A stretch of 64,000 bases of DNA from Kuschelorhynchus macadamiae (Eukaryota; Arthropoda; Insecta; Coleoptera; Curculionidae): NCBI GenBank assembly GCA_030620095.1, contig JAUTXW010004695.1, forward strand, positions 248,001-312,000, read 5' to 3'. The translations under genes were made by a program, and so were the position numbers. Under the pieces are notes generated by a model. The model had not been told where the DNA came from. It saw only the letters and a list, made by a program, of their open reading frames with translations, and did not search any database. Shown in pieces: positions 9,858-21,630 of the stretch. Position 1 is the first letter of the stretch. Every line of letters starts with the position of its first letter.

Positions 9858-12800
9858 TTAACTTAAATTTTTTATGTCTTGTTTGTCATTTACTGCATAT
9901 TTTTCTTTTTTTATGTGCAAATCATTTCTTTGATAATTAATTTCTGATACAGGTTATCTTCATCAATGATTTTGGTTTCAGAAAAATTAAATTCGTGTTT
10001 TATGCTTTTTTCATGTTTGTGTAATGCAGTGGATGCATTCTTTGCATACTAATGCCCTTTTATTCTATTTTCTAAAGGTTGGGTTGTCATACCAATATAT
10101 TTCATAGGGCAGTTTAAACAAGGAATTTCATATGCGAGATTGGATTTTTTATTTTTGGGAATTTTAGTTTTTAATTTTGTAAATAGGGAGCCTATCAGGT
10201 TCTGGGCTTTATGACACACAATTATGTTATATTTTCTTAAGATATGTTTTAATTTTTCAGATAATTGAGATGTGTATGGCATTGCAATATATTTTTTTTG
10301 CGTATTATCTTGTCTTACGTTTTCGTTCTGATTGTTATAATATATGTACGTCCTTTGTTTGATAACTTTTTTTATCAGTTTTTCTGGGAAATGATTTGCA
10401 TTCAAGGTCTCTTTAACTTTATTAAGGTCTTCAGGACGGTATTCTGGTGATGTTAAAGATATGGCACGGTCAACTAGACCAATCACAACACTTCTTTTTT
10501 GTTTGTATGGATGGTGGAAATTGAAATTAAGATATCGTCCAGACCAAGTTTCTTTTGTAAACCATTTAGTTTTTAAATTATTATCTTTTTGTCTTATTAT
10601 AGTAAGGTCGAGAAAATTTATTTTGTTTTCTGATTCAACTTCAAGAGTGAACTGAAGTTTCGGATGGAAATTATTGAATGCGAAAAGTAGTTCTATTTTA
10701 TTTTCTGGAACTGATGCTAAACAGTCATCCACATATCTCTTAAAAAAAGTAATATTAAAATTCAATTTTTCAAGAACTTTCTCTTCTAGGTATTTCATAA
10801 CTATTTGTGCGATTGTAGAGGAAATAGGTGAGCCCATAGCACTGTAGCATTATATTTTTCATGAGCTAAATTGTTTCATTTGGTGAACAGTTTAATTCAC
10901 GGCGATATATATATTAGAAGTAATTTGGGTTGTCTATAAGTGGGATTTATAACGTAATATTTAATTTTAGGGTGGAAATGTCGTTTTCTTTACAATTTGT
11001 ACATAAATCAAAACAAGTAATTTACTTCATATTTATTTTTACGTTGCCGTCCAGATAAAATCACAATATTTGCCAATCATTTCAATATTCAAACCAGGTA
11101 AAGGAATTTTATATTTAATATAAACATATTCTTTTGGTACTCTCAAGTCATGGATTCACGGCGTCGACGTCGGCTTGCGTTTCTACTTTCGGTTTTCAGT
11201 GGCAGTGTTGCCGAATCAAGTTAATGATTTTTCTTAAGTTTCATGGTGAATTTGAATTTGCCGCTTCCTTTCACGAGTCACTCTACTGACTATTTCCGTG
11301 CTCGACCTTCTTGGTTGGCCAACGGACTTCATCCCTTGGTATCGTCATTCCGGTTGTTAGTCGAGGCACTTACAACACCTCCATATTGTGTTGATCCGAA
11401 GAAAAATCGGGAATCATCCCGAATATACCCAGTAGTGGTGATTTGAATTTTTGTTTCTTCGCATGGATTAACTATCTGCTTTATCTGAGAGCCAAAGTAA
11501 AGTTTGTGTTTGGAGAAAACCTGGATTTTTATACAGCAATCTTTGGCCATGTCGGAATCAAACGTTTTGGAGTTTTTTTTGTATAGTAACTTTGGGATTT
11601 AGTTAAGGTAAGCTGCTTATAATAATTTCACATACCTTTTTCTTCGTTTTGAAAAATGTTATGTATTTCCCAGTTTTCGTTTTTTTTTGGAGTACCCATC
11701 TATGGTTTTTCCTCTCCTTTTAGAATCCACATGGGAGTCGACTCCTAAGTTTTGGCATACCGTACCGTACCATGAGTTATGAATTATGGTCTTAAAAGAA
11801 ACGTAATCTGTTGTCCCGCCTAGACTTCTTTATTTGATCCAGTTCTGCTCGAAGGCTGTTAGTTCCAGACACTGTAACTGTTCCTGTGATTGTGAAGTGA
11901 TCCTCTTTTGATGTTTTGATGCAGCCCTTGAAGTCCTGACATCCCTGGAAGGATTTATAAAGGCCAGATAAAATTATTTTATTAATTATCCATTTTTATT
12001 TAATTTTTTTTACTACAAGCATTATTTAATATTATACATTTTTACATTTGATTTAAAGTTTAAACGATTTATGCTATTTAAAAGTGAACCAGTTAATTAT
12101 TCTTTCTAACTTTCATTTATGTAACAATAATTAAAGGTGTTAAAATTATTAATGAGTTATGTGAACTATAGTCGACTATAGGGTTATTTAATTTTCTTTA
12201 TGAAAATCTTGGCATATTAAATTCCTTTTTTTTTATTTAGAATTATCTTATTTAAATTGTACATTTGCTATATAATATATTGTGTCGTCGTAAGTATAGG
12301 AAATTTACCTCATATTTTCATATATCCTGCCCACACTCACCTAATTTTTATTTCAGTTTTTTTTTGCTATAGGAACTAGCTTAGGCTAAAGTTTATTTAT
12401 TTTGGTTAAATATATAAAAAAAACAGCATGGCGCCCTTTTAGTAGTCTATTTGGATTATGTAATGTATTTTTTTAGATTTACTTTTGATTTTAAAAGAAC
12501 ACACAGAAATTTAATAATTAAATTCTAATATCTAATATCAAAGTTAATTAAATAATTTTTTTTTCATTTGCCCCCGAACCCATAGTGCTCTCCAGATGAA
12601 AAGCTGCCGTTAGCTGAGCGTAAAAAAAACAAGGGGTATGATACGCTACAGCACATCCATCAAGTTATTGATAAAATTGGTTTAAGTATTGAAAATAATT
12701 ATTTGACATTATAAGATGTAAGGCTTCTAAGAATTCGGGCTGAGTTAGAGTTGTAAAATTTTTTAACATATTCCATTTGCCTTTTATAGCACTAACTATG

Positions 12801-13183
12801 AGTTCATTTGGTATATTAGTATACAAAGAAATTACATCTAGTGATATTAACTTTGAATTTGGTGGTATTGCTACTGTATCTAGAAAATGTTTAAATGTAA
12901 ATGAGTCTTTTATGTAATAAGTGTTTTTACCTCTGATATTTGACAAATACTTTGAGAGCTTGTAGAAAGGAGATTAAATACATGAAACTATAGGCCTGAG
13001 GGGAATGTTAGGTTTATGCAATTTGGGTAGGCCATATATTTTAGGCGTGACTGCATTATGAATTAACAAATTTTTAGCTTCCGCGTCAGTTAATAGATTT
13101 TTGTATAAGAGTTTTTTTACAAAAATATTATTTTTGTTTTGAAAGATGTTAGTTGGGTCATTCTTTAAAAGTTTATAGGTACT

Positions 13184-13185
<2 letters not shown>
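9858..13185 (-). pseudogene. PLE reverse transcriptase and GIY-YIG endonuclease, interrupted
   Basis: Read from 13185 downward: an RT N-terminal segment with AVTPKIYGLPKLHKP and PLRPIVS, one stop, then LISLDVISLYTNIPNEL (12665-12946, first catalytic Asp). The frame breaks at QFYQ-stop next to the foreign insert. It resumes at 10843 with AMGSPISS, followed by FKRYVDDCLAS (catalytic YVDD intact), INFLDLTI and the thumb, and ends in a GIY-YIG nuclease with AYEIPCLNCPMKYIGMTTQ (to 10049). The remaining nuclease tail is frameshifted and can be followed to about 9860 (NAVNDKQDIKNL). The C-terminal place of the nuclease is the standard PLE order. Confidence 0.85.
10843..12650. mobile_element. Unidentified 1.8 kb insertion inside the PLE
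   Basis: It splits the PLE between QFYQ and AMGSPIS. The outer six bases are inverted (tgtagc at 10843, gctaca ending at 12650), and gcac lies directly outside both ends, as a 4 bp target duplication would. Beyond the first bases the ends match poorly, so the TIR is short. No transposase is visible. On the minus strand, about 11040-11150 reads as a stretch rich in VPKEYVYIKYKIPLPG that I cannot assign, and 11329-11550 reads as an unassigned C-terminus-like frame. It could be a non-autonomous transposon carrying foreign sequence. Confidence 0.5.

Positions 13186-13232
<47 letters not shown>
13186..13232. repeat. (TA)n microsatellite between two PLE copies
   Basis: About 46 bases of TA repeat. 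The truncated reverse transcriptase of PLE copy 1 ends at its left edge, and the terminal region of PLE copy 2 starts at its right edge. Confidence 0.9.
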
Positions 13233-13236
<4 letters not shown>

Positions 13237-13320
13237 TTACACTGTTCTTAAACCATACTTTATACTAAAAGTTTTTATTTTTCCTGGGTATAAGTTTAAC
13301 TAATGAAACTTTTTTTTCCT

Positions 13321-13380
13321 GCAACTAGCTCGACGTTTCGCTTCTTCTTTGAAGCATTTTCAAGAGCATTTTATTGCATG
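13321..13380 (-). ncRNA. Hammerhead ribozyme motif of PLE copy 2
   Basis: On the minus strand the order is stem I with GCAA and GCUC, then UUGAAAA (the consensus is CUGANGA, so two core changes), stem II GCUUC/GAAGC fully paired, GAAA, then CGUC, then GAGC and UUGC closing stem I with an internal loop. Pairing of both stems is preserved while the first core box is damaged, so it is probably inactive. It lies in the terminal region of a PLE, where hammerheads are known. Confidence 0.7.
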
Positions 13381-14009
13381 TCTAAAAATAATACATAGAT
13401 TAATACTTTTCAACAAACATACGCAAATATTTAACATGTACTATACGTAACAAAACAAACATTCATAATACTTAACTATTGAACAATTAATTAAATAAAA
13501 TATTTTTGCACTAACATTTAATAAAACAACTATGACGTAAATTATTAAAATAAATTTTATATGTACAGGGTGTTCCAGCGAGGACTGAACAGGGACCTAT
13601 TTTCGACCTTCCTTGTATTTTGGAAAAATTCAAAATAGCCAATCGATGTATTTTTTTTGTAGAATCCAAAAATATCATCGAAAAAATATTTGAACCAGAA
13701 ACAAAAGAGTTACGCTATGCATCAGGTGTTTTTTAAATGGAATGTATCGTTTTTTATAAGATTTTTGGAAAGAGTGATTTTTTTTATGTCCGTTCTGATT
13801 AAAAGATTTGATTTTGCGATAGCTGTTTATATTACATTTTAATGTTTTACAAACTAAAATTTTAGCTTCACCTGTTTAAAATATACGATAGGTTGGTATA
13901 GGCGACCAAGGTAAAATGACGTTTGAATGCTTTGTGAATAAAAATCGACATTATTTTAATTATTGTCGAAGTCTTCACCTAAAAAATATATATTTGACTC
14001 TGATCGAAA

Positions 14010-15083
14010 TGAAATACTCTTTGGACGAGAGACTACAGATTGTTATGCTATTTTACAAGTGCCAAGAAAATGCAAGAAGAAGATTTATTGCAAATGTTCA
14101 TAGAAATATATCCATCAATACAATTCTAAGGATAAAATACCTATTTGAGGAAAATAAAACTTTACATGATAGAAAAAGAAATATACAAAGAAGATGAAAT
14201 CGAGACCAGGCCATTATAAATTATTTTCAAGTTAATCCAACCAAATCTATTTCGGATGCAGTTCGGGAAGTTCAGTACGGTGGCGGGTGTAAGGCGCAGA
14301 AGAGTTACCTGAGGGACTGTTCACAGGACTCTGAAAATTCATAAATTTAGGCCTTTTCGTATCCTTCCACTTCAGCACCTAACACCGGCACAAAAAGAAC
14401 TTCGCTTCCAATTTGTTTCTCAAATGGTAATTCGTCAAGAAAACGAAGACCCTGATTTATTCTAAAATATTGTGTGGACCGACGAAGCTACTTTCACAAC
14501 ATCGGGAGTATTCAACAGACATAATAGTCACCACTGGGCCGTTGAAAATCCAAAAAAGTTCCAAACTATTAAATTTCAAGGGAGGAATTCTATTCATGTT
14601 TGGTGTGGGATAAAAAACAATAAAATTTTGGGACCAATATTTTTTAACGGGACTTTAAATGGGCACAGATATTATAAGTTTTTAGAAAACGAAATTGAAA
14701 ATTTTTTGGAAGATTTACCATTGGCAGAATATCAGAATTTAATTTGGCAACATGATGGGGCGCCTCCTCATGCCGTGCATGATGTGGTTCAATTTTTAAA
14801 TCGGCGCCATAACGAATGGATAGGGCGAAATGGAACATATGCTTGGCCGCTCAATAGCCCCGACCTCTCAGTTTTGGATACATTTCTTTGGGGCCATTTG
14901 AAGAACGTCGCATACAGACAACGAAACGAAAATATTCAAGAGATCATGGGAAAAATTGTCGATGAAATAAACCGCCTTAACCAGGAAAATCATATTGTAA
15001 CAGCAAGTTTAGAAAGGCTACAAAGGGGTTATCGATGTTGTTTCGAGAAAAACGGCGGTCACATTGAAAACTTATGTTATTAG
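14010..15083 (+). pseudogene. Mariner-like transposase, catalytic domain intact, N-terminal half broken
   Basis: The gene starts at ATG 14010 (MKYSLDERLQIVMLFYK), reads through a helix-turn-helix, meets a stop at about 14196 and is frameshifted at least twice before 14472. From 14472 to 15083 a 203-residue frame holds D in WTDEATF, D in QHDGAPPH and D in SPDLSVLDTFLWG, with 40 residues between the last two, and ends with KNGGHIENLCY. Compared with the duplicate in the right arm, the left arm lacks three residues at NARRRF, where the right arm has NAREARRRF. The upstream in-frame Met at 13916 is ignored because it lies in non-coding TIR sequence. Confidence 0.8.
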
Positions 15084-15120
15084 TAGTTTTATTTTATTAT
15101 TTAATAATTATTTTTTATTG

Positions 15121-15750
15121 AATTTCTTTTTCTATCATGTAAAGTTTTATTTTCCTCAAATAGGTTTTTTATCCTTAGAATTGTATTGATGGATATATTT
15201 CTATGAAAATTTGCAATAAATCTTCTTCTTGCTTCTCTTGCATTTTCTTGGCACTTGTAAAATAGCATAACAATCTGTAGTCTCTCGTCCAAAGAGTATT
15301 TCATTTCGATCAGAGTCAAATATATATTTTTTAGGTGAAGACTTCGACAATAATTAAAATAATGTCAATTTTTATTGACAAAGCATTCAAACGTCATTTT
15401 ACCTTGATCACCTATACCAACCTATCGTATATTTTAAACAGGTGAAGCTCAAATTTTAGTTTGTAAAACATTAAAATGTAATATAAACAGCTATCGCAAA
15501 ATCAAATCTTTTAATCAGAACGGACATAAAAAAAATCACTCTTCCCAAAAATCGTATAAAAAACGATACATTCCATTTAAAAAACACCTGATGCATAGCG
15601 TAACTCTTTTGTTTCTGGTTCAAATATTTTTTCGATGACATTTTTGGATTCTACAAGAAAAAATACATCGATTGGCTATTTTGAATTTTTCCAAAATACA
15701 AGGAAGGTCGAAAATAGGTCCCTGTTCAGTCCTCGCTGGAACACCCTGTA
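15121..15750 (-). repeat. Right inverted repeat with duplicated transposase N-terminus
   Basis: Inverted copy of 13564-14184. Minus-strand reading from 15310 downward gives the same N-terminal peptide as the gene start, with three extra residues and an otherwise open frame. In this arm it leads nowhere, because the rest of the gene is absent. Confidence 0.85.
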
Positions 15751-16020
15751 CCTTACCTTGGAAACGACAATATTATTTTAGTAATAATTTTGATGTTCTG
15801 AACGTTTTAACCGATGGGTGAGATCTATATAAATTCCGTAATTGTAAAAACCATTATCTTGATTTTTTTTTTCTTATTAAAAACCTACGTATTTTGGTAT
15901 ACAGTGGATGGCTGAAAATATGTATGATTGTTCATTTACAGGTGTTATTTAAATTGAATTTTGGTGTTTTGAAAATCATTATATTATTTTAGGTTATTTT
16001 TTTATTATCAAATTTAATTA

Positions 16021-16697
16021 TTATTTGATTAGGTTGTGATAAATTTGACTTAGATTTTGTATGTCCTTTTTGTCATTTACTGCATTCTGATCTTTCTTTA
16101 TATAAATCATTTCTTCGATTGCCAATTTATGATAATTGCTGTCTCGACTTAAAATTTTTGTTTCTGAAAAGTTGAATTCATGTTTTTCACTTTTTTCGTG
16201 TTTATGTAAGGCCGTGGAAGCGTTCTTTGCATATTTATGGCCGTTTAACCGATGTTCTAAGTATTGTGTGGTCATACCTATATACTTTTTAGGACAATTT
16301 ATGCAAGGCACAGAATAAATTACATTTGATTTTTTCTTTTATGGAATTTCACTTTTTAGAGGAGTGTATAAATTTGTTAATAAATTATGTGATTTATGAC
16401 ATATAATTATGTCATATTTGGATAAACCGTGTTTTAATTTTTCCAACAAACCATCTGTGTATGGCCTTGATATGTATTTAGTGTTGTTTGTGATGCTGTA
16501 TTTGTTATTCTGTTTCTGGCTATTATAGAATTTATATGTCCGTTGTTTAAAAATTCGTTTAATTTGTTTTATAGGAAAATAGTTTTTTTTAGGATGTCTT
16601 GAACTTTTTTTAGAATATCTGGTCTAAATTCTGGAGAAGTGAGAGCAATAGCCCGATCAGTAAGCCTCATTATAACGCTGTTTTTTTGGCTGTTTGG
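16021..16697 (-). pseudogene. PLE copy 2: RT thumb and GIY-YIG endonuclease
   Basis: From 16697 downward the frame gives RPDILKK-type and DGLLEKLKHGLSKYDIIIC segments of the PLE connector, one stop after SEIP, and then the nuclease SVPCINCPKKYIGMTTQYLE, followed by SEKHEFNFSETKIL and NAVNDKKDIQNLSQIYHNL to the stop at 16021. It is closely related to the C-terminus of PLE copy 1. The reverse transcriptase palm is missing, so the copy is 5' truncated. Confidence 0.85.
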
Positions 16698-16760
16698 CTA
16701 GTTGCAGGAAAAAAAAGTTACATTAATTAAACCTATACCCAAGAAAAATAAAAACTTGTA

Positions 16761-16762
<2 letters not shown>

Positions 16763-16826
<64 letters not shown>
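16763..16826. repeat. (AT)n microsatellite at the right end of PLE copy 2
   Basis: Third AT tract bordering a PLE end. The following 16827-17454 shows no gene or repeat that I can support. Confidence 0.9.
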
Positions 16827-16828
<2 letters not shown>

Positions 16829-17454
16829 CAAAATAATTTTTTTTTGTTTTCACAGTACAAAAAAAACAAGTTTTCTTTGCAAAGGGGTGGCCCGCATTTA
16901 AATAAATGACACTGTATAGCGTAATTTTTTGTGATTGATAAAAAAAATCTCGCTTTCATTAAATGGCTGTATAAACAGAACATATCCTGATTGTTCCACT
17001 GATTCGAACCGCCTTCCGACTTTATTAAGGGGCTTGCCATTTTGTGTATTTTTGTTTTTGCCAACCAAAAAATTTTCACCAAATACATATTTAGCGAATT
17101 TTCTTATTTAGTCCCTCGGCATTTAATATATAAAATAATGTTAAGTGGCTATCTTAATAATATTGCGTAATATAAAAAAAAAACTATTTTCTTTCTCCCT
17201 GTATATTTGTAAATAGCCCATCGAGAGTTAATAGCTCCATAAAAGAATCACACAACATTTTGCTATTTACTGTGTTTTCTGATTTGATTCATAATGTTGG
17301 TGACCTTTGGACCCGCACGATTAGACCGCATTCGACTATATTATTAGCATGCCACTGTACAGCATATCATTGAGGTATTCGATATTTTTAATCACAATAC
17401 ATATGCTTACTGAAAGGTGTGACAACTGCTAACAAAATTTACCGATAAGAATAA

Positions 17455-18166
17455 TTCAGGATGGTTTAGAACGAAAAAGTTAGAATAATTATTATGGACA
17501 TGTAAAACAAACGGTATTTTTAAAACAAAGGCAAATATCAAAATTTTGAGAAATTGGTTTCTTAACAATATGTCATTGATTAAAGTGAAGTAAAGAAATG
17601 TAATTTTAAAAGATTATTTTTAAAATCATGCACCTCCAAACGTGAAGTTCGGTGAGCCTTTAATAAATTATTCCGAAAATAGGCGATAATTAGTACGTAA
17701 CTGGATACCACATTACTTTGGTATTTGTTTTAATTTAAAATAAACCAGGATATCGTAGGGTGTATCAAACAGCAGCAAAAGATGAAAGATGTAATGTACA
17801 GGATGGTTTAGGGCTTAAAAGTTGAAAAAAATTGGAGGTTGTGGAAAAAAATCGAAATTTTCAAAACCAAGGCAGGTATAAAAATTTTGAAAAATCACTT
17901 TTTTTGCAGAACATCATTGATTAAAACGGCGCATAGAAATAAAATTAAAAAAAATTTCTCGGAAAGTTACACACATTCAAAATTGAGATAAAAACCATGG
18001 ATTTTTATAACACCCTGTATTATTTTAAATCTTCAATTTTTTTCACAAAAAGTCAATCTCTCTGCCCGGGAAAACCGGAGGGCGATATTTGGTCGGGTTC
18101 CAAAAATATCGAAGTTGAAAGTTAGGAGAAAATTTCCTTCCTCGATAGCAATTGTCTAGCAGTTTA
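17455..18166 (-). repeat. Right inverted block, mate at 6686-7325
   Basis: Reverse complement relative of 6686-7325, including the aacaccctgta terminus ending near 18013 and two caggatggtttag words. Together the blocks bracket 11.5 kb that contains the Tc1 relic and both PLE copies. Confidence 0.7.
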
Positions 18167-18189
18167 GTTATAAAACGTAAAAAATTTCA

Positions 18190-18545
18190 AATACGGGCGT
18201 CCACTGAGATACGCTCAAATCATAAAAATACGATCTGAATACTAATGGCATTCGAAAAACCGGAGCGAAGAGTTTTAATGCTGTTATTTACATAAAGGCC
18301 TGTACTTTCCTAATTGATTTGCACTAATAAAAAGAAAATATTGAAAGCACTTCGTATTTGTGGCCTCCCGGTTGAAATTTTTTTATTTCTTCTCTCCGTG
18401 ACATTCCAGTTCGTCACTTCAGTATAATATAATGAATTTGAGGTTTGCGGATGCCATCAGAGCTAGAGGAAATAAAGTGAAATTTTACAGAACAGACTGT
18501 GAGGGGTAAAGGTTGGGTCTACATCAATTTCACAAAACAAAAGAC
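18190..18545 (+). repeat. Dispersed repeat, direct copy at 30196-30545
   Basis: About 350 bases starting near acgctcaaatcataaaaa recur in direct orientation at 30196-30545. I cannot assign a family. No reading frame is shared. A family B hammerhead lies within 300-460 bases downstream of both copies. The sequence 18546-18960 shows nothing else recognisable. Confidence 0.7.
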
Positions 18546-18998
18546 ATTTTAAATGTGTTTTGGGTTACGTGAAACTTCCATTAATATGTAATTGTCTTGT
18601 AAAAGTATTTTCGCGTTGACATATTTCTGGTATCCCAATTTTCTTATACACCTGTTTTAATATTAAGTTTTTTTTTTACCGTAAAATCTTAATTAATATA
18701 CATATATCAATACCACAAGAGAAGACAATTTCGACTGGTATGAAAATGTGTTGCTTGGCAATTTTATCAAAAGATTCATGAGTAAAAAAATTACCGAAAG
18801 GTAACAAATTTGAATAAATCTAAGAGAGTAATTTTTCCTACAGAATTTTTTCTCGGGTGGTAATCAGCATGACCTATTTCATGAGAGTGTATACACAGGT
18901 AAATACAGATTTTATTCCCAATGTAAAACACTCTAGTGAAAAATACTTAGATAATTTTTATTAAGAAATCATGACGTGACTCTAAACCGTGTCAAATT

Positions 18999-19059
18999 GG
19001 AGTTACTATCCGACGTTTCGCTTTTGATTACACAAGGCATCTTCTGAGATCTTTACTCC
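18999..19059 (-). ncRNA. Hammerhead-like motif, family B (solo PLE terminus)
   Basis: Minus strand: GGAGU pairing with ACUCC as the outer part of stem I, then CAGAAGA where CUGAAGA is expected, a weakly paired stem II, GAAA, CGUC and GGAUAGUAACUCC. Flanking sequence (aagaaatcat, accgtgtcaaa) matches the terminal region of the PLE at 32.6 kb, so this is a solo terminus. One core change probably inactivates it. Confidence 0.65.
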
Positions 19060-19206
19060 ACTGAATCATTCAATCAGGACATTTTACCTCTTACAAACGT
19101 AAGTATACATAAGATCCTCATTCCTCGTGTTGAGGATGTGAATTTGGTCACGCGAATCGAGTTTATCTCTAAGATATGAGGGGGTTTCAACAGCCATAAG
19201 TTTGTG

Positions 19207-21630
19207 TACAGGGTGTCCGGATTTGGTTGCAAAAGCAGGGTATCTCGCTTATTTTTAGAGATAGAACCTTGCGGTTTTCACGAACCTAAGCTAATTTTTT
19301 GTGAAACTCATGAAGAAGTAAACAAAATTTTCATAGCTTTCTTCGTTTATGAGATACAGGGCGAAATAGAAAATTTTGCATTTTGGGACCCCTCTCGTAT
19401 CTCGGTTATCCTTTAACTTAACGCAAAGGGAAAAACTGCTGCTTATGTAGTTTTTTACGCTGGATCCAGTAGCGTAGTAATATTTTTCATTTGAGTTGTT
19501 ATTTTTTAGATATGACCCAAAGTTTTGTTTTTTTAAATGGGATACCCTGTATATTTGTCTAGAAATTGATTTGTCCTTTTAAAAGCTTCTCAAAAATATA
19601 TAATAGTATGGGTCTATTTTAATAAACAACAACACATTTTTACAATTATCATCCCAAATTTTGCAGTAGGCCATGCAAAACAATGCTGCCTGTTATTTAA
19701 AGTCGTTAACAATATCTACATCCTAACAATAAATCAAAATAAATATGTAATTAAATCTATATATCAAAATATGTATTGATAATTTCGCACCAAAAAAGTA
19801 CCACCTACCTAGATTTATGTAACACAAGAACAAAACAGTAATAAATTATTATGTAACAAGCCTTTCAGCAAAAATCAACTGTCGTATAAGAACTACAGTA
19901 ACCAAGGAAATCAAAAGAACTGTTCAAACTGATTTCCATTTTGTTCTATGCATGCTTCGCACAATTTTCGTATTCGTTTTAGGGAATTAAGCAAAATTAT
20001 GGGATGATTTTGTAAAGAGCGAAAATTTTCTCTTATTGCATTTCCTAAATCTTGGACATTATCATAGTGGTCTTTGTAAATTCTATTTTCCAGATATCCC
20101 CATAGAAAGAAATCTAAAATCAACAAATCTGGGGACCTAGGGGGCCATCTTATAGGTCCACTTGTTCCGATCCATTGATTGGTAAAATTATTGTTCAGAA
20201 ATAATCTCGTCATTCCAGAATTGTGTGCAGGAGCACCGTCCTGTTGAAGATAAATTTCGTTAATTTGCGCTAGAGGAACATCGTCAAGTAATTCAGGTAT
20301 AGCTGCCTCTAAAATTTCTATATAGCGATTGGCTGTTAGATTTCCCTCAAATATATAAAATTTATATGTGTTCCTAATATAAAGCAGGACACATTTAGAC
20401 CAAACCTGCCCTGCTGTCTTCTGGGAAATATTTGGTGTTGATTTTCCTGGGACCAGAATCTACTATTGTGCCTATTGAGTATATTAGAATTACTGAAATG
20501 TGCTGACCATATAACCTTCCTTTCAAAATCTCTAACCATATCGCATCTTTCTCGAAACCAATTGCAGAACACTACCCGACGCTCTGCATCCCCTGGCTGT
20601 AAGTGCTGCACGAGCCTAAATTTGTATGGGTGGTATTTGTGCTTTTTTAGAATTTCTTGAACTCTAGTTTTTGGAATCCCTATGCTCTTTTCACTGGCGC
20701 TACAAGAGTTTGTAGGTTAAGCTTCTGCATTAGCCAAAACCGTAATTTCCTCAGCCTCCCGATTTTCTTTATTATATGTTTTCGTATGAGGTTTGATAAA
20801 TGATCCGTGATTAAGTAAATTCTTTTTTATCCGATAAAAAGTGGATATATTAGGTTGCCTCCTTTCTGGATATCTAAATAAAAATTAAGCAATAGTATTT
20901 CAACATACCTAAAAATTAACTATTTACCTGTTAAAATACATGTCAGAAGCCGCTTCAACATTTTCATTACTTAATATAAAACAAGCTAACATATCGTACT
21001 TTTCATAATGTTCGAAAGTTTGGTTTTCTTCCATAATAATACAAATATATTTTTACACAATAAATAAATACAAAAAAACTAGCGCTATATTTTATATACG
21101 AGTACAAAATTGGGAAATGTCATTTGCTTCGAAGAAAACAAAAGAAAACGGCATCGTTTTGCATGGCCTACTGCAAAATTTGGGCTGATAATTATAAAAA
21201 TTAGGATTTTTGTTGTTGTTTATTAAAATAGACCCATACTATTATATAGTTTTGAGAAGCTTTTAAAAGGACAAATCAATTTCTGGACAAATATACAGGG
21301 TGTCCCATTTAAAAAAACGCAACTTTGGGTCATATCTAAAAAATAACAGCTCAAATGAAAAATATGGATCCAGCGTAAAAAACTGCATAAGCAGCAGTTT
21401 TTCCCTTTGCGTTAAGTTAAAGGATAACCGAGATACGAGGGGGGTCCAAAATGCAAAATTTTCTATTTCGCCCTGTATCTCATAAACGAAGAAGGCTGAA
21501 AATTTGTTGATTTGTTTACGGCTTCATGAGTTTCACAAAAAATTAGCTCAGGTTCGTGAAAACCGCAAGGCTCTATCTTTAAAAATAAGCGAGATACCCT
21601 GCTTTTGCAACCAAATCCGGACACCCTGTA
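19207..21630 (-). mobile_element. Mariner-like element with ~480 bp inverted repeats
   Basis: The ends are tacagggtgtccgg at 19207 and its complement ending at 21630. Inverted identity runs inward to about 19690 and 21150, as far as gcagtaggccatgcaaaac. Each arm starts with a ~346-base unit that is itself bounded by opposing ccctgta ends (19207-19553 and 21293-21630), so the arm looks built from a smaller MITE-like unit plus inner sequence. It encloses a transposase pseudogene. Confidence 0.8.
19911..21034 (-). pseudogene. Mariner-like transposase with a 54-base intron, decayed
   Basis: The frame starts at 21034 (MEENQTFEHYEKYDMLACF). A GT-AG intron at 20874-20927 joins FNR to YPERRQPN, splitting an Arg codon. 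One stop occurs near 20727, then ILKKHKYHPYKFRLVQHLQ and FCNWFRER follow. The first catalytic segment reads WSAHFSNSN instead of the usual DEATF, so the first Asp is lost. A frameshift near 20330 precedes DGAPAHNSGM (second Asp) and PPRSPDLLILDFFLWG (third Asp), and the protein ends with CIEQNGNQFEQFF. It is of the same family as the other WPxRSPD transposases here, but its intron is in a different place from that of the first element. Confidence 0.8.

Larger units (their letters stand above)
13564..15750 (+). mobile_element. Mariner-like element with ~625 bp inverted repeats that include coding sequence
   Basis: The ends are tacagggtgttcc at 13564 and its complement ending at 15750. Inverted identity extends inward to about 14184 on the left and 15121 on the right. 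The left arm contains the first ~60 codons of the transposase, and the right arm carries a second, inverted copy of the same codons (15130-15310). The element lies within PLE copy 2. Confidence 0.85.
13233..16762 (-). mobile_element. Penelope-like element copy 2, carrying a mariner insertion
   Basis: The left terminal region (13233-13400) has a PLE end motif and a hammerhead motif. The coding part lies at 16021-16697, and a mariner (13564-15750) sits in what would be the 3' untranslated region. At the right end, 16698-16762 is an inverted copy of 13270-13328 (gttgcagg then acccaagaaa), directly followed by (AT)n. An inverted partial terminus upstream of a truncated body is a common PLE configuration. 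The 16698-16762 piece probably lost its ribozyme. Confidence 0.65.

Noticed and set aside
13916..14009. Upstream Met as the start of the transposase at 14010
   Set aside because: The extra residues lie in the non-coding part of the inverted repeat and have no family homology; the Met at 14010 begins the conserved helix.
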